A stretch of DNA of 64,000 nt from Methylophaga thalassica (GTDB lineage Bacteria > Pseudomonadota > Gammaproteobacteria > Nitrosococcales > Methylophagaceae), in the NCBI RefSeq assembly GCF_030159795.1, contig NZ_BSND01000003.1, forward strand, positions 744,001 to 808,000, read 5' to 3'. Below the pieces are notes generated by a model. That model saw nothing but the letters and a program-made list of their open reading frames with translations. It searched no databases and had not been told where the DNA came from. A program made the translations under genes and the position numbers. Positions 1 to 10,458 of this stretch are shown here, in pieces; the stretch's first letter is position 1, and every line of letters begins with the position of its first letter.

Positions 1-29
1 AAGATCAGCTTTTCAGCTGGAATATTAAG

Positions 30-605
30 ATGTCATTTGTTTTTATTGGATTGTTTATTGTCATATTAGTGGCTGTTCTGCTTCTCGCCTTGATGAAGGA
101 TGACAAGGATAAAACAGAAAAGACAACAGACTATCCCTACAGTAAACAACCATCATTACTCACTCCGGCAGAACTCTCATTCCAACATAGCCTGAAACTT
201 GCCGTCGATGGACAGTATGATATTTCTTCTAAAGTGCGACTGGCTGATATCGTCATCGTAAAGCAAACGAAGTCTAAATCTGAGTGGCAAAAAGCCTTTA
301 ACAAAATTCAGTCCAAGCACGTTGATTTTGTTCTGACTGACACGAAAACAGCCGATATTTTATGTGCGATAGAACTCGATGATGCTTCACATAGCAAGCC
401 TGCAAGACAACTCCGTGATGACTTCCTCGATAATGTATTACGAGTTGCCAGAGTGCCTTTATTACGTTTCACAGTAGAGCAAAGTTATCAGTCGCAATTG
501 ATAGCCGAGAAAATAAAGAATGCGATTCATCCTGAATTTGCTATTCAATTTTCATCTGATGTCGTGATGGATGACATAAAAATTCTGATCAATCCGGATA
601 GATAA
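30..605 (+). CDS. DUF2726 domain membrane-anchored protein
   Basis: This 191-residue protein has one hydrophobic N-terminal segment (about residues 3-21) followed by a charged stretch and then a soluble domain (about 60-170). The segment DFVLTDTKTADILCAIELDD, followed by a conserved-looking LRDDFLDNVLRVARVPLLRF, is the signature of the DUF2726 family. That family is often found fused to topoisomerase or helicase pieces and may be related to the PD-(D/E)xK nuclease fold; this relation is inference. No function is assigned. The ribosome-binding site is weak, but the ATG precedes the membrane segment directly. The gene stands alone, with about 280 bp of gene-free DNA before the tRNA genes on the other strand. 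Confidence 0.8.
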   Translation: MSFVFIGLFIVILVAVLLLALMKDDKDKTEKTTDYPYSKQPSLLTPAELSFQHSLKLAVDGQYDISSKVRLADIVIVKQTKSKSEWQKAFNKIQSKHVDFVLTDTKTADILCAIELDDASHSKPARQLRDDFLDNVLRVARVPLLRFTVEQSYQSQLIAEKIKNAIHPEFAIQFSSDVVMDDIKILINPDR

Positions 606-886
606 TTCTTGTCGTGCAGGTTGCGTCAAGATAGCTCGATAGCTTCATCTGATCTGCTCACCATTCGATACTCATATAATAGAGGTGCCTAGGCTATAGT
701 TAGCAGAAGTACCTTTATTTTTATCGGTTGATTATTTCTGTGAGTTAAAAAAATGATATTTCTAACTCACGCTTATTAATAGAGTGAATCTCATCAGAAG
801 ATAGTTTTTCAGAACAGATGACTGAAACAAGCCATCATGAATGATTATGGTTGATGATTGTGGGGAAGGGGGAGTGGAGAGACAGA

Positions 887-963
887 TGGCGCGCCCGGCA
901 CGATTCGAACGTGCGACCGCCTGGTTCGTAGCCAGGTACTCTATCCAGCTGAGCTACGGGCGC
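887..963 (-). tRNA. tRNA-Arg(ACG), copy 2
   Basis: On the minus strand this 77-nt gene folds as a full cloverleaf: acceptor GCGCCCG pairs with CGGGCGC, the anticodon stem CCTGG/CCAGG closes loop CTACGAA with anticodon ACG, and the T arm contains GTTCGAATC. The CCA end is encoded (887-889). It is identical in sequence to the copy at 1040-1116. The ACG anticodon (inosine after TadA editing) reads CGU/CGC/CGA codons. Confidence 0.97.
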
Positions 964-989
964 TATCTATCTGAAATCTATTATTGAAA

Positions 990-1023
990 TAAAAAAGCAG
1001 TCCCGATTTCTCGGTGACTGCTT
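990..1023 (-). terminator. Rho-independent terminator between the two tRNA-Arg genes
   Basis: On the minus strand an 8-bp stem AAGCAGTC/GACTGCTT (995-1002 with 1016-1023) encloses a 13-nt loop and is followed by a run of T (plus-strand A run up to 996). It lies just downstream of the upstream tRNA-Arg, so it may separate or attenuate transcription of the last tRNA. Confidence 0.7.
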
Positions 1024-1039
1024 GATTATGTACTTTAAA

Positions 1040-1116
1040 TGGCGCGCCCGGCACGATTCGAACGTGCGACCGCCTGGTTCGTAGCCAGGTACTCTATCCA
1101 GCTGAGCTACGGGCGC
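1040..1116 (-). tRNA. tRNA-Arg(ACG), copy 1
   Basis: A 77-nt gene identical to the one at 887-963, with anticodon loop CTACGAA (anticodon ACG), acceptor stem GCGCCCG/CGGGCGC and encoded CCA. It lies between tRNA-Ser(GCT) and the second tRNA-Arg on the same strand. The order csrA, tRNA-Ser(GCT), tRNA-Arg(ACG) repeated matches the csrA-serV-argVYZQ order of Escherichia coli. Confidence 0.97.
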
Positions 1117-1165
1117 TAAAGCCGCTTATTATACAAGCATCCAATGATGCCATCAATAAAATTTA

Positions 1166-1255
1166 TGGCGGAGAGCGAGGGATTCGAACCCTCGATAGGG
1201 GTAAACCTATACGCCCTTAGCAGGGGCGCGCCTTCAGCCTCTCGGCCAGCTCTCC
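1166..1255 (-). tRNA. tRNA-Ser(GCT)
   Basis: A 90-nt class II tRNA on the minus strand. The acceptor stem is GGAGAGC/GCTCTCC with encoded CCA (1166-1168). The anticodon stem CGCCC/GGGCG closes loop CTGCTAA, giving anticodon GCT. A long variable arm is present, as expected for tRNA-Ser. It lies directly downstream of csrA, as serV does in E. coli. Confidence 0.96.
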
Positions 1256-1311
1256 ATCAAAGCCGCCTAGTATATCAGATGATAACGATTTGGCTAGTGA
1301 TAATTGTAAAT

Positions 1312-1497
1312 TTAACTCACATTTGGCTGATCTTTTTCAGCCTGAATGCGATCGTAGATTTCTTCACGGTGCACGGTGACGTCTTTAGGAGCGTCTACAC
1401 CAATTCTTACCTGATTACCTTTAACACCAAGTACGTTTACAACAACATCGTCACCGATGATGAGTGATTCGCCAACACGACGTGTGAGTATTAACAT
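1312..1497 (-). CDS. csrA: Carbon storage regulator CsrA/RsmA
   Basis: CsrA is a dimeric RNA-binding regulator that recognises GGA motifs in mRNA leaders and controls translation and stability of many transcripts. The 61-residue product begins [18 protein letters not shown] and contains the conserved [19 protein letters not shown] segment, whose first strand and VHREE residues form the RNA-binding surface. Length is normal for the family. An AAGGGGA ribosome-binding site lies just upstream of the ATG and could itself be a CsrA target. The gene is the last protein gene of the leftward alaS-lysC-csrA block, 242 bp downstream of lysC, and precedes the tRNA-Ser and tRNA-Arg genes. Confidence 0.97.
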   Translation of the reverse strand: MLILTRRVGESLIIGDDVVVNVLGVKGNQVRIGVDAPKDVTVHREEIYDRIQAEKDQPNVS

Positions 1498-1739
1498 GTT
1501 TTTTTCCCCTTACTCTCAAAAATTAGGCCGAGGTATCAGGAGAATTATGATGACTCCTTTCGATTGATCAGGCCTCGTGCCTTTGTCCTATTCATTTATG
1601 TAGAGGTCTTCTCGCCTCTTTATTCATGGACTATAAAAAAAACTTTTTTATCCATTGTTCAGATAATATTTTATCAGGAACAGAACATCTAAGCGATAAA
1701 ATCATCTCAAAAACATGACGAGACTCAAGCATTTAGCTT
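1498..1739 (-). promoter_or_regulatory. csrA leader with several GGA motifs
   Basis: This 242-bp gap between lysC and csrA is long for an operon and probably holds a separate csrA promoter. On the minus strand GGA-type motifs occur at 1505-1509 (overlapping the ribosome-binding site), 1555-1557 and 1586-1588, and AGAGG...CCTCT can form a small hairpin near 1612-1620. Known CsrA leaders carry several GGA motifs, so feedback by CsrA on its own message is plausible. I did not find a convincing -35/-10 pair. Confidence 0.35.
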
Positions 1740-2963
1740 TTAAGCAGGTGCTTGTTCTAGATTAAATGCCTTATGTAATGTTCTAACCCCCAGCTCCAGG
1801 TATTTCTCATCAATAACCACAGAGATTTTGATTTCTGAAGTAGATATCATACTGATATTGATGTTTTCTTTTGCTAGTGAACCGAACATTGTGCTGGCAA
1901 TACCTGCGTGCGAGCGCATGCCTACACCGACAACAGAGATTTTGGCAATTTTCTCGTTACCATTAACCTCTCTGGCACCCAGCTCTTCAGCCGTTCTTTG
2001 TAAGATAGTTAACGCAGCTTGATAGTCATTGCGATGAACAGTAAATGTAAAGTCTGTTGTCGAGTCATGACCGGTATTTTGAATGATCATATCGACTTCA
2101 ATGTTCTCAGCTGCGATAGGGCCGAGAATTTGTGAAGCAATGCCTGGGTGATCAGGTACACCAAGAATAGTCAGTTTGGCTTCATCACGATTAAATGCAA
2201 TACCTGAAATTAAAGCTTGTTCCATTGATGGGTCCTCAGCCGCGATTAATGTGCCACCACCTTCAGTAAATGAGGAAAGGACACGTAATGGGACGTTATA
2301 TTTACTCGCAAATTCGACAGAGCGTATTTGCAAAACTTTTGCACCTAAGCTGGCCATTTCCAGCATTTCTTCGAAAGTAATAGAGTCTAGGCGACGTGCT
2401 TCAGAAACAACTCTGGGATCAGTGGTATAGACGCCATCGACATCGGTGTATATCTGGCATTCATCCGCTTTTAGTGCAGCTGCTAATGCAACAGCCGTTG
2501 TGTCACTACCACCGCGACCAAGAGTGGTGATGTTACCATTCTCATCACACCCTTGAAATCCTGCAACCACCACCACTTTGCCCTGATTGAGATCCTGACG
2601 AATATTCTTGTCGTCAATCTCCATAATCCGTGCTTTGTTATGTGCATTATCAGTCAGGATGCGGACTTGACTGCCTGTATAAGAAACAGCGGGCATACCC
2701 ATTTGAGCAAGTGTCAAACTGAGCAGTGCAATGGTAACTTGCTCACCTGTTGATAAAAGCACATCTAACTCACGGCCACGCGGGTTATCGCTTAGTTGTT
2801 TGGCTAAATCGATTAAACGATTTGTTTCGCCACTCATCGCTGAAACGACCACGACTAAATCATGACCTTGATTACGATAATCAATGATCTTTTTGGCTAC
2901 TTCGCGGATACGTTCAGCGGAGCCAACAGATGTGCCACCATATTTTTGAACAATTAAAGACAT
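1740..2963 (-). CDS. lysC: Aspartate kinase
   Basis: Aspartate kinase phosphorylates L-aspartate with ATP, the first step to lysine, threonine, methionine and diaminopimelate. The 407-residue protein has the N-terminal kinase signature KYGGTSVG (residues 7-14), the FQG and GRGGSDTTAVALA active-site segments, and two ACT regulatory domains from about residue 265 onward. That length and layout match the monofunctional lysine/threonine-sensitive alpha-subunit type. It lies 2 bp downstream of alaS and upstream of csrA, the gene order also seen in Pseudomonas. Some family members carry an internal start for a short beta subunit made of the ACT domains; I cannot decide that here. Confidence 0.96.
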   Translation of the reverse strand: MSLIVQKYGGTSVGSAERIREVAKKIIDYRNQGHDLVVVVSAMSGETNRLIDLAKQLSDNPRGRELDVLLSTGEQVTIALLSLTLAQMGMPAVSYTGSQVRILTDNAHNKARIMEIDDKNIRQDLNQGKVVVVAGFQGCDENGNITTLGRGGSDTTAVALAAALKADECQIYTDVDGVYTTDPRVVSEARRLDSITFEEMLEMASLGAKVLQIRSVEFASKYNVPLRVLSSFTEGGGTLIAAEDPSMEQALISGIAFNRDEAKLTILGVPDHPGIASQILGPIAAENIEVDMIIQNTGHDSTTDFTFTVHRNDYQAALTILQRTAEELGAREVNGNEKIAKISVVGVGMRSHAGIASTMFGSLAKENINISMISTSEIKISVVIDEKYLELGVRTLHKAFNLEQAPA

Positions 2964-2965
2964 GC

Positions 2966-5569
2966 TTAGTTTTCCAACTTCGAAGTCACCCAGTCTGGTA
3001 CAGAAGCTAGAGCTGCTGCCAGGTTCTGAGGTTCATTACCGCCGCCTTGAGCCATATCAGGACGACCGCCACCTTTACCACCAACCTGACTAGCTATATG
3101 ACCAACCAGATCTCCGGCGCGGATTTTATCGGTAATATCCTTAGTAACGCCAGCAATAATTGTAATTTTTTCATCCTGGACAGCGGTGAGTACAATAGCA
3201 GCCGTGCCAAGCTTATTTTTGAGCTGATCGACGGTGTCTCGAAGTGATTTACCATCAGCGCCTTCCAACGTGGAAGCCAATACTTTGATACCGTTAATGT
3301 CGGTAGCAGAATCTGCTAAATCATTGCCTGCACTGCTGGCTAATTTGGCTTTTAATACGTCCAGTTCTTTTTCTAACTCACGTTGTCTTTGTACCAGCTG
3401 TGAGGCTTTGTCTTGTACATTGGCAGGTTTAGCTTTTAGTAACTCAGATACATCAGTGAGGGTTGATTCCATTTGCTCTATGTAATCAATCGCTTTTTCA
3501 CCGGTGACGGCTTCAATACGACGCACACCCGATGCAATACCCGCTTCAGAAATAATTTTGAGCATACCGATGTCACCGGTTTGTTTAACGTGGGTACCAC
3601 CACAGAGTTCGATTGAGAAATCGCTCATGCTCAATACGCGGACTTCGTCATCGTATTTCTCGCCAAACAAAGCCATTGCGCCGCTTTTCTTCGCTTCTTC
3701 TATGGCCATTAAACGAGTTTCAACAGGGTGGTTGAGGCGAATTTGTTGGTTTACTAAACGTTCGATTTCACGTAGCTGAGCTCGTGTCACAGGCTCAAAG
3801 TGTGAAAAGTCAAAGCGCAAACGTTGTGGATTGACTAATGAACCTTTCTGCATCACATGCTCGCCAAGAACTTTACGTAAAGCCGCATGTAATAAATGCG
3901 TCGCTGAGTGATTTAATGCTGTCGCCAGACGGTTATTTTCATCAATCTGTGCGGTGACATGTTGACCAACTTGGAAACGGCCATGTTCACATCGACCGAT
4001 ATGTGTGAATGCTTGAGATTGTTTACGCGTATCGGTAACCGTGAAGCTCGCGTTATCTACGTTGATGTCACCGTGATCGCCTACCTGACCACCAGACTCA
4101 GCATAGAAAGGGGTCTTGTCTAATACGATTAACCCTTCTTGACCTTCAGAAATGCTATCAACATGTTCGCCATTGACGATGATTGCCAGGATGGTGCTGT
4201 CATGTTGAGTGAGGTCATAACCACAAAATTCTGTACTACTATCAATAGTAATTTGGTCTGATAAACCACCTGAGAACTGGCTCGCACTACGGGCACGACT
4301 ACGTTGTGCTTCCATGGCACGTTCAAAACCAGCGATATCAATTGTCAGGCCGCGTTCGCGAGCAATATCTGCAGTCAGATCGATAGGGAAGCCGTATGTA
4401 TCATAGAGTAAGAAAACAGTTTCACCTGGAATCTCTTTATCACCCATGTCTTCAATGGCTTGGTCCAGAATTTTTAACCCATTATCCAGCGTGTCAGCAA
4501 AGCGTGTTTCTTCTTGTTGAAGTGCTTTTTCAACAAGCTCCTGCGATTGGGCAAGTTCAGGAAATGCTTCGCCCATTTCATCAACAAGAGGTTGCACCAG
4601 CTTGTAGAAAAAGTTGTCTTTGAGTCCGAGCTTATGACCATGACGAATCGCGCGACGGATAATACGACGCAAGACATAACCACGGCCTTCATTCGATGGA
4701 TAAACACCATCGGTGACCATGAATGAACATGAGCGAATATGATCGGCGATAACGCGTAGTGAGAAGTTAGTGTGATCTTCTGTACCAGACAGTTTTTGAA
4801 TCGCTTGGATCAGATGTTGGAATAGATCTATTTCGTAGTTGTTATGAACGTGTTGTAGCACGGCTGCCAGACGTTCAAGCCCCATGCCCGTATCCACAGA
4901 AGGTTTTGGCAACGGTGTCAAGGTACCATCAGCTGAACGGTTGAACTGCATGAAGACCAGATTCCAGATTTCGATATAACGATCGCCATCTTCTTCTGGT
5001 GTGCCAGGCGGACCACCGGCAACATCTTCACCGTGGTCATAGAATATTTCCGAGCATGGGCCACATGGACCTGTATCACCCATTGACCAGAAATTATCTT
5101 TTGCGCCAATACGGGAAAAACGTTCTGCTGAAACACCAATTTCTTTTAACCAGATATCAGCCGCTTCATCATCTTCCTCGAAAACGGTGATCCACAATTT
5201 TTCAGCAGGCAGCCCAAGTGTTTCTGTTAGAAACTCCCATGCATATTGAATAGCTTCACGCTTGAAGTAATCACCAAAGCTGAAGTTACCCAGCATTTCA
5301 AAGAACGTATGGTGGCGAGCGGTGTAACCGACATTTTCCAAGTCATTGTGTTTACCGCCGGCACGCACACATCGCTGTGTCGTGACAGCACGCGTGTACT
5401 TACGCGTCTCTTGACCTAAGAAGGTTTCCTTAAATTGCACCATACCTGCATTGGTGAATAGAAGAGTGGGGTCATTAGCAGGGACAAGAGGACTACTTGC
5501 TACGACTTCATGACCTTTACTTGCGAAAAAGTCGAGAAACAACTTGCGAATATCTGCGCTACTTTTCAT
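2966..5569 (-). CDS. alaS: Alanyl-tRNA synthetase
   Basis: Charges tRNA-Ala with alanine and edits misactivated serine or glycine. The 867-residue protein has the usual layout: class II aminoacylation domain (TNAGMVQFK and the [18 protein letters not shown] segment), tRNA-recognition domain, an editing domain with the zinc motif HSATH (about residue 553) plus CGGTH (about 655), and a C-terminal DHHA1 domain with the glycine-rich [15 protein letters not shown]. Length is normal. Its start overlaps the end of recX by 11 bp, which suggests translational coupling in the recA-recX-alaS-lysC block. Confidence 0.98.
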   Translation of the reverse strand: MKSSADIRKLFLDFFASKGHEVVASSPLVPANDPTLLFTNAGMVQFKETFLGQETRKYTRAVTTQRCVRAGGKHNDLENVGYTARHHTFFEMLGNFSFGDYFKREAIQYAWEFLTETLGLPAEKLWITVFEEDDEAADIWLKEIGVSAERFSRIGAKDNFWSMGDTGPCGPCSEIFYDHGEDVAGGPPGTPEEDGDRYIEIWNLVFMQFNRSADGTLTPLPKPSVDTGMGLERLAAVLQHVHNNYEIDLFQHLIQAIQKLSGTEDHTNFSLRVIADHIRSCSFMVTDGVYPSNEGRGYVLRRIIRRAIRHGHKLGLKDNFFYKLVQPLVDEMGEAFPELAQSQELVEKALQQEETRFADTLDNGLKILDQAIEDMGDKEIPGETVFLLYDTYGFPIDLTADIARERGLTIDIAGFERAMEAQRSRARSASQFSGGLSDQITIDSSTEFCGYDLTQHDSTILAIIVNGEHVDSISEGQEGLIVLDKTPFYAESGGQVGDHGDINVDNASFTVTDTRKQSQAFTHIGRCEHGRFQVGQHVTAQIDENNRLATALNHSATHLLHAALRKVLGEHVMQKGSLVNPQRLRFDFSHFEPVTRAQLREIERLVNQQIRLNHPVETRLMAIEEAKKSGAMALFGEKYDDEVRVLSMSDFSIELCGGTHVKQTGDIGMLKIISEAGIASGVRRIEAVTGEKAIDYIEQMESTLTDVSELLKAKPANVQDKASQLVQRQRELEKELDVLKAKLASSAGNDLADSATDINGIKVLASTLEGADGKSLRDTVDQLKNKLGTAAIVLTAVQDEKITIIAGVTKDITDKIRAGDLVGHIASQVGGKGGGRPDMAQGGGNEPQNLAAALASVPDWVTSKLEN

Positions 5570-6008
5570 CGTCGGTTAAATTAAAACTTTCCGTTATCTG
5601 TTCATGAGTAAATCCCCGATACTGTAAAAACCTTTGCTGTTTTGCTCGGCTTTTATAATCATCAGGTATTTCCTCGCCAAAACGCTTACAACGTACTTCT
5701 GAGGCAAGCGTAAACCAATCTATTTCTGCCGCGGTCATGCATTCGGTGATGATGTCGGCAGCCACACCCCGATCTTTTAATTCCATGTTGATGCGAACCG
5801 CACCATAACCTCGATTTGCTCTCGAACGGATAAAGCTTTCAGCAAATCGAACATCACTTTGCAGATTTGTTTCTTTTAGTTGTTGAATAACTTTCTCAAC
5901 TTCTTCTGCATCAAAACCTGCTTTGTTGAGCTTTTGTGCCAATTCATGAGCACTATGTTCGCGGTTGGCTAAATAGCTTACGGCTCGTGCACTGGCTGAT
6001 TGCTTCAC
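5559..6008 (-). CDS. recX: Recombination regulatory protein RecX
   Basis: RecX binds RecA filaments and limits RecA ATPase and strand-exchange activity. The 149-residue product shows the three-helix repeat pattern of the family ([12 protein letters not shown] near the N terminus, [17 protein letters not shown] in the middle). The start overlaps the recA stop by 4 bp and the end overlaps alaS by 11 bp, so it is coupled on both sides. Length is normal. Confidence 0.93.
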   Translation of the reverse strand: MKQSASARAVSYLANREHSAHELAQKLNKAGFDAEEVEKVIQQLKETNLQSDVRFAESFIRSRANRGYGAVRINMELKDRGVAADIITECMTAAEIDWFTLASEVRCKRFGEEIPDDYKSRAKQQRFLQYRGFTHEQITESFNLTDDEK

Positions 6009-7045
6009 GCCTCGACGTCGTCCTCAACAGCGCTATCATCTTTTTTGGCTGTCTTTTTAGGCAACATGGTTTCACGTATTTTGCTTTCAATTTCAGCCGA
6101 CATTTCTGGGTTTTCTTTAAGATAGCCACGCACATTATCTTTACCCTGACCGATACGTGTTCCGTTGTAGCTATACCAAGCGCCTGATTTTTCGACAATA
6201 TTCTGTTGAACGCCTAAATCAATCAATTCACCTTCACGTGAAATACCTTCACCATACATGATGTCGAATTCAACCTGTTTGAAGGGCGGAGCGACTTTAT
6301 TTTTGACGACTTTGACACGGGTTTCGTTACCCAGAATCTCATCACCTTTTTTGATTGCACCAATACGTCTGATATCCAAACGTACAGAGGCATAGAATTT
6401 AAGCGCGTTACCACCTGTTGTGGTTTCAGGGTTACCAAACATGACACCAATTTTCATACGAATCTGGTTGATGAAGATAACCAGCGTATTGGAGCGTTTA
6501 ATGTTAGCGGTCAGCTTACGTAATGCTTGTGACATTAAACGAGCCTGAAGCCCCATGTGACTGTCACCCATATCACCTTCGATTTCAGCTTTTGGCGTCA
6601 ATGCGGCAACGGAGTCTACCACTACGATATCCACAGCACCGGAACGAACCAGCATATCGGTGATTTCTAAGGCTTGTTCACCTGTGTCAGGCTGAGAAAC
6701 CAGCAGGTCATCAATATTGACACCTAATTTTTCAGCGTAAACAGGATCAAGAGCATGTTCAGCATCCACAAACGCGGCTGTACCACCTGTTTTTTGCATC
6801 TCAGCGATAGCATGCAACGTCAATGTAGTTTTACCTGAAGATTCTGGTCCGTAAATTTCAATAACACGACCACGAGGAAGACCACCTATACCAAGTGCAA
6901 CGTCTAGCCCAATTGAGCCAGAAGATACGGCTGACACGTCACGAGCTGCGACATTATCACCCAGACGCATAACAGAGCCTTTACCAAATTGCTTCTCAAT
7001 TTGACCAAGCGCGGCGCCTAGCGCTTTTTTCTTATCGTCATCCAT
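6005..7045 (-). CDS. recA: Recombinase RecA
   Basis: RecA forms filaments on single-stranded DNA, drives homologous recombination and triggers LexA self-cleavage. The 346-residue protein has the Walker A motif GPESSGKTT (residues 66-74), Walker [10 protein letters not shown], the loop-2 region after [20 protein letters not shown], and an acidic C-terminal tail ([11 protein letters not shown]) typical of RecA. A GAGGTAG ribosome-binding site precedes the ATG. It sits 56 bp downstream of pncC and overlaps recX by 4 bp. I looked for the gammaproteobacterial LexA box CTGT-N8-ACAG in the 56-bp gap and upstream of pncC and did not see one. Confidence 0.98.
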   Translation of the reverse strand: MDDDKKKALGAALGQIEKQFGKGSVMRLGDNVAARDVSAVSSGSIGLDVALGIGGLPRGRVIEIYGPESSGKTTLTLHAIAEMQKTGGTAAFVDAEHALDPVYAEKLGVNIDDLLVSQPDTGEQALEITDMLVRSGAVDIVVVDSVAALTPKAEIEGDMGDSHMGLQARLMSQALRKLTANIKRSNTLVIFINQIRMKIGVMFGNPETTTGGNALKFYASVRLDIRRIGAIKKGDEILGNETRVKVVKNKVAPPFKQVEFDIMYGEGISREGELIDLGVQQNIVEKSGAWYSYNGTRIGQGKDNVRGYLKENPEMSAEIESKIRETMLPKKTAKKDDSAVEDDVEA

Positions 7046-7101
7046 TGCACTACCTCTGAAGCTGTTTTTAATAAATCCTTCGATTATCCCATAGATAGCA
7101 G

Positions 7102-7602
7102 TCAGTCTCTAGCGTTTTTAATGATTCCGGATAAGGCCGCTAACACGGCTTGTCGTCTGACACTTTCTCTATCCCCATCGAATTGAAAAAGCTGACTGCT
7201 GACTTTATCTATTTGAGATGCCCAAGCTATCCATACTGTACCAACAGGTTTGTTTTCTGTACCGCCACCGGGGCCGGCAATACCGGTTAATGACACGCTA
7301 ATATCGGCTTTCGAATGGCGAAGTGTACCTATCGCCATTTCCTCGGCTACTAACTGACTGACAGCGCCATATTGATCGAGTGAAGCTAACTTGACGCCGA
7401 GTTGCTCGTGTTTAGCCTGGTTACTGTAGGTGACGAAACCTCGTTCAAACCAGCTCGAACTACCGGCAAGATCCGTGCAACATTTCGCCACCCAGCCACC
7501 AGTACATGATTCTGCTGTCGCCAACATTAAATGCTTTTTATTTAAAGTTTCAGCGACTTGAATGATTTTTTCTTGCAGTGATGCGTCAGAAATATTTTGC
7601 AT
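7102..7602 (-). CDS. pncC: Nicotinamide-nucleotide amidase (CinA C-terminal domain protein)
   Basis: PncC deamidates nicotinamide mononucleotide to nicotinate mononucleotide in pyridine nucleotide salvage. The 166-residue protein is the stand-alone CinA-C domain: [10 protein letters not shown] near residue 29 and [20 protein letters not shown] in the second half are the family signatures. It has no N-terminal molybdopterin-binding domain, so it is the short form. In many gammaproteobacteria this gene lies just upstream of recA, as here (56 bp). Its start is 16 bp from the start of the divergent mutS. Confidence 0.93.
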   Translation of the reverse strand: MQNISDASLQEKIIQVAETLNKKHLMLATAESCTGGWVAKCCTDLAGSSSWFERGFVTYSNQAKHEQLGVKLASLDQYGAVSQLVAEEMAIGTLRHSKADISVSLTGIAGPGGGTENKPVGTVWIAWASQIDKVSSQLFQFDGDRESVRRQAVLAALSGIIKNARD

Positions 7603-7618
7603 GATATAAACTATAAAA

Positions 7619-10177
7619 ATGACTCAAATTCAAAATCATACTCCAATGATGCAGCAGTATCTGCGCATCAAAGCCGAACATCCGGAATTTTTGCTGTTTT
7701 ATCGTATGGGGGACTTTTATGAGCTCTTTTTTGACGATGCTCATAAAGCCGCCGAACTGCTTGATATCACATTAACTGCGCGTGGCAGCAGTAACGGTGC
7801 ACCTATTCCTATGGCGGGGGTGCCTTACCATGCGGCAGATAATTATTTATCAAGACTTATTAAGCTGGGTGAGTCTGTTGCTATTTGTGAGCAAATAGGT
7901 GATCCGGCAACGAGTAAAGGTCCTGTTGAGCGACAAGTTGTAAGAGTTCTGACGCCAGGTACATTGACGGAAGAAGCACTGCTGGACAGCCGCAATGAAA
8001 ATCTCCTGCTCGCTATTTGTGAAGAAAAAGGGCGATATGGATTAGCTTATGCTGAGATTAGCAGCGGTCGGTTTATTATCAGTGAACTAGATAATGCTGA
8101 ATTATTAAAAGCCGAATTAGCCAGGTTACAACCCGCAGAAATTTTATTAAGTGAAACATTACTGGCGGGGTTTGAGGCGTTTGAAAAACAACTTCGCAAG
8201 CTACCGGAGTGGCATTTTGAATTAAAGGCAGCCAAAACTCGATTATGTGAACAATTTAATACAACTGATCTAAAAGGGTTTGGTTGTGAGGGACTGGATA
8301 TTGCGATTCGCGCTGCCGGCTGTTTAGTGAACTACGCACAAGAAACACATAGAACAGCGTTGCCTCATTTGCGCCAACTTAGTGTTGAGTATTCGAAAGA
8401 CAGCATTCGACTGGATCCACAATCACGAAAAAATCTTGAACTTGAACGTAACCTGTCAGGAGGCATTGAAAATAGCCTTATCTCGGTACTGGACAGGACC
8501 GCGACACCGATGGGCGCACGTATGTTGAGACGCTGGTTAATGCGTCCAATACGTGATCACAAAACATTAGTTGATAGACAACATGTGATTCAGGAGTTTT
8601 TGGAGCACAATAGTTTCAACGACTGTCATGCTTTGATGAAGTCGTTGGGAGATATTGAGCGTATTTTGTCACGGATGGCGCTTCGTACAGCCAGACCTCG
8701 TGACTTTATGCATATTCGACGTCTTTTAGAAACGTTGCCTGAATTACATCAGTTATTGAAATCGAAGCAAAGTACCCATCTGCGGCAACTGGATCGACAG
8801 TTAGGCACGTTCAGTGAATTACTTCTGCTATTACAACAAGCGATTATCGATGAACCACCTGTTCTCATCAGAGATGGTGGGGTCATAAAAGCAGGTTATA
8901 ACGAGGAGTTGGATCGTTTACGCGATCTGCATAAAAATGCCAGTGGCTTTTTAGATCAACTTGAACAACAAGAACGCCATAGAACAGGCGTTAATACCCT
9001 CAAAGTAGGCTATAACAAAGTGCATGGCTATTTTATCGAACTGAGTCGTGCTCACGATATTACATTGCCTGATGAATATGTTCGGCGTCAGACATTAAAA
9101 AACGCTGAACGGTACATCACACCTGAACTGAAACGCTTCGAAGAACAGGTTCTCAGTGCGAACGAAAAAGCATTAGCTTTAGAAAAGGCGCTTTACGATG
9201 AATTGTTCGATAAAGTGGCACCAGAATCAATGGCCTTATCACAATGTTCTATGTCATTAGCTGAGCTGGATGTGCTTGCCAATCTTGCTGAGCGGGCCGA
9301 GACATTGGATTATGTCGCCCCGGAGTTTGTGAATGATGCCGGAATCCATATTGAAGCAGGTCGACACCCGGTTGTGGAAGTGTGTCAAAACCAAGCTTTT
9401 TGCGCTAATGATCTGAAATTAACCGCTGAGCAGTCCACATTAATTATTACCGGTCCCAATATGGGTGGTAAGTCGACCTATATGCGTCAGACAGCATTGA
9501 TCGTCCTAATGGCACATATGGGCAGTTATGTGCCGGCGAGCAAAGCAATTATCGGGCCCGTGGATCAAGTCTTTACCCGTATCGGGGCATCAGATGACCT
9601 AGCTTCGGGTCGTTCGACCTTCATGGTGGAAATGAATGAAGCGGCGACTATCCTCAACAATGCTACACACCACAGCTTGGTTTTAATGGATGAAATTGGC
9701 CGTGGAACCAGTACCTTTGATGGTCTAGCTTTAGCTTGGTCATGTGCTGAAAAACTGATTCGTGATATTGGCGCTTATACCTTATTTGCGACACATTACT
9801 TCGAGATGACACAACTACCCGAGTTATTTGAGCAAGCCAGGAATGTGCATCTGGATGCTATCGAACATGGTGACAAGATTGTCTTTCTTCATCAGTTGAA
9901 AGAAGGGGCCGCCAGTCAAAGCTATGGTCTTCAGGTAGCTCAGCTTGCTGGTGTGCCTGCTGATGTAATTAAAGCCGCCAAAACCAAATTAAAGCAACTG
10001 GAACAGACCCACTACTCAGTCGACACGACAAACGCGCAGCCACAACAAGACTTATTTACCCAAGAAGCAGAATCTTCGCCGCTTGAGAAACGACTAGAGC
10101 AAATAAACCCCGATGAACTAAGCCCAAAACAAGCATTAGATATCTTGTATGAGCTTAGCCAATTACTCAGGCACTAG
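7619..10177 (+). CDS. mutS: DNA mismatch repair protein MutS
   Basis: MutS recognises mismatches and small loops and recruits MutL. The 852-residue protein has the N-terminal mismatch-reading motif [11 protein letters not shown] (the Phe-x-Glu element, about residues 28-38), the clamp and lever region, the ABC-type ATPase with Walker [14 protein letters not shown] (about residue 612), Walker [17 protein letters not shown], and a C-terminal tetramerisation segment ending in SQLLRH. Length equals that of E. coli MutS. It is transcribed away from pncC-recA and ends by overlapping the convergent ycgL gene by 4 bp. Confidence 0.98.
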   Translation: MTQIQNHTPMMQQYLRIKAEHPEFLLFYRMGDFYELFFDDAHKAAELLDITLTARGSSNGAPIPMAGVPYHAADNYLSRLIKLGESVAICEQIGDPATSKGPVERQVVRVLTPGTLTEEALLDSRNENLLLAICEEKGRYGLAYAEISSGRFIISELDNAELLKAELARLQPAEILLSETLLAGFEAFEKQLRKLPEWHFELKAAKTRLCEQFNTTDLKGFGCEGLDIAIRAAGCLVNYAQETHRTALPHLRQLSVEYSKDSIRLDPQSRKNLELERNLSGGIENSLISVLDRTATPMGARMLRRWLMRPIRDHKTLVDRQHVIQEFLEHNSFNDCHALMKSLGDIERILSRMALRTARPRDFMHIRRLLETLPELHQLLKSKQSTHLRQLDRQLGTFSELLLLLQQAIIDEPPVLIRDGGVIKAGYNEELDRLRDLHKNASGFLDQLEQQERHRTGVNTLKVGYNKVHGYFIELSRAHDITLPDEYVRRQTLKNAERYITPELKRFEEQVLSANEKALALEKALYDELFDKVAPESMALSQCSMSLAELDVLANLAERAETLDYVAPEFVNDAGIHIEAGRHPVVEVCQNQAFCANDLKLTAEQSTLIITGPNMGGKSTYMRQTALIVLMAHMGSYVPASKAIIGPVDQVFTRIGASDDLASGRSTFMVEMNEAATILNNATHHSLVLMDEIGRGTSTFDGLALAWSCAEKLIRDIGAYTLFATHYFEMTQLPELFEQARNVHLDAIEHGDKIVFLHQLKEGAASQSYGLQVAQLAGVPADVIKAAKTKLKQLEQTHYSVDTTNAQPQQDLFTQEAESSPLEKRLEQINPDELSPKQALDILYELSQLLRH

Positions 10178-10455
10178 TGAAGGTGCTGTTTTTTCTGATT
10201 CATAAAGTCGCCGAGTTTTTCTGGACGGGGAGGCATTTGAACATGATATCCCTGCGTTTCCAGATTCTTCATCACGGTGATGACATCTTCACGGGCGAGT
10301 GGTTTTTCGGGTGACAACTCAAGCTCCATAACGAACTGTGGCTCTTTTCCCATTGAGTCATAGAGCGCCTGTGGGACTTCTGAAAAATCATCTTTCTTGC
10401 TGATGTAAAGATATAACTCTTCTTTTTTTAGACTTTTATAAATATACGTTTTCAT
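10174..10455 (-). CDS. ycgL: YcgL domain-containing protein
   Basis: A 93-residue protein matching the small YcgL family of gammaproteobacteria: it begins [18 protein letters not shown] and has the core segment [24 protein letters not shown]. The biochemical role of the family is not established. It is tail-to-tail with mutS (4-bp overlap) and directly downstream of the VOC gene (3-bp gap), so it is probably cotranscribed with it. Confidence 0.88.
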   Translation of the reverse strand: MKTYIYKSLKKEELYLYISKKDDFSEVPQALYDSMGKEPQFVMELELSPEKPLAREDVITVMKNLETQGYHVQMPPRPEKLGDFMNQKKQHLH

Positions 10456-10458
10456 TAT

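Noticed and set aside
740-770. Hairpin GTGAGTTA...TAACTCAC between the DUF2726 gene and the tRNA genes
   Set aside because: The loop is long (15 nt) and no T run follows on either strand, so it is not a convincing terminator.
1144-1467. Open frame of 107 codons on the plus strand overlapping tRNA-Ser and csrA
   Set aside because: It lies opposite csrA and across a tRNA gene and has no recognisable protein features.
3047-4726. Several plus-strand frames opposite alaS
   Set aside because: They lie inside the well-supported alaS gene and show no independent protein signature.
7046-7101. Possible LexA (SOS) box upstream of recA
   Set aside because: No CTGT-N8-ACAG pair is present; the only ACAG has a poor partner half-site.
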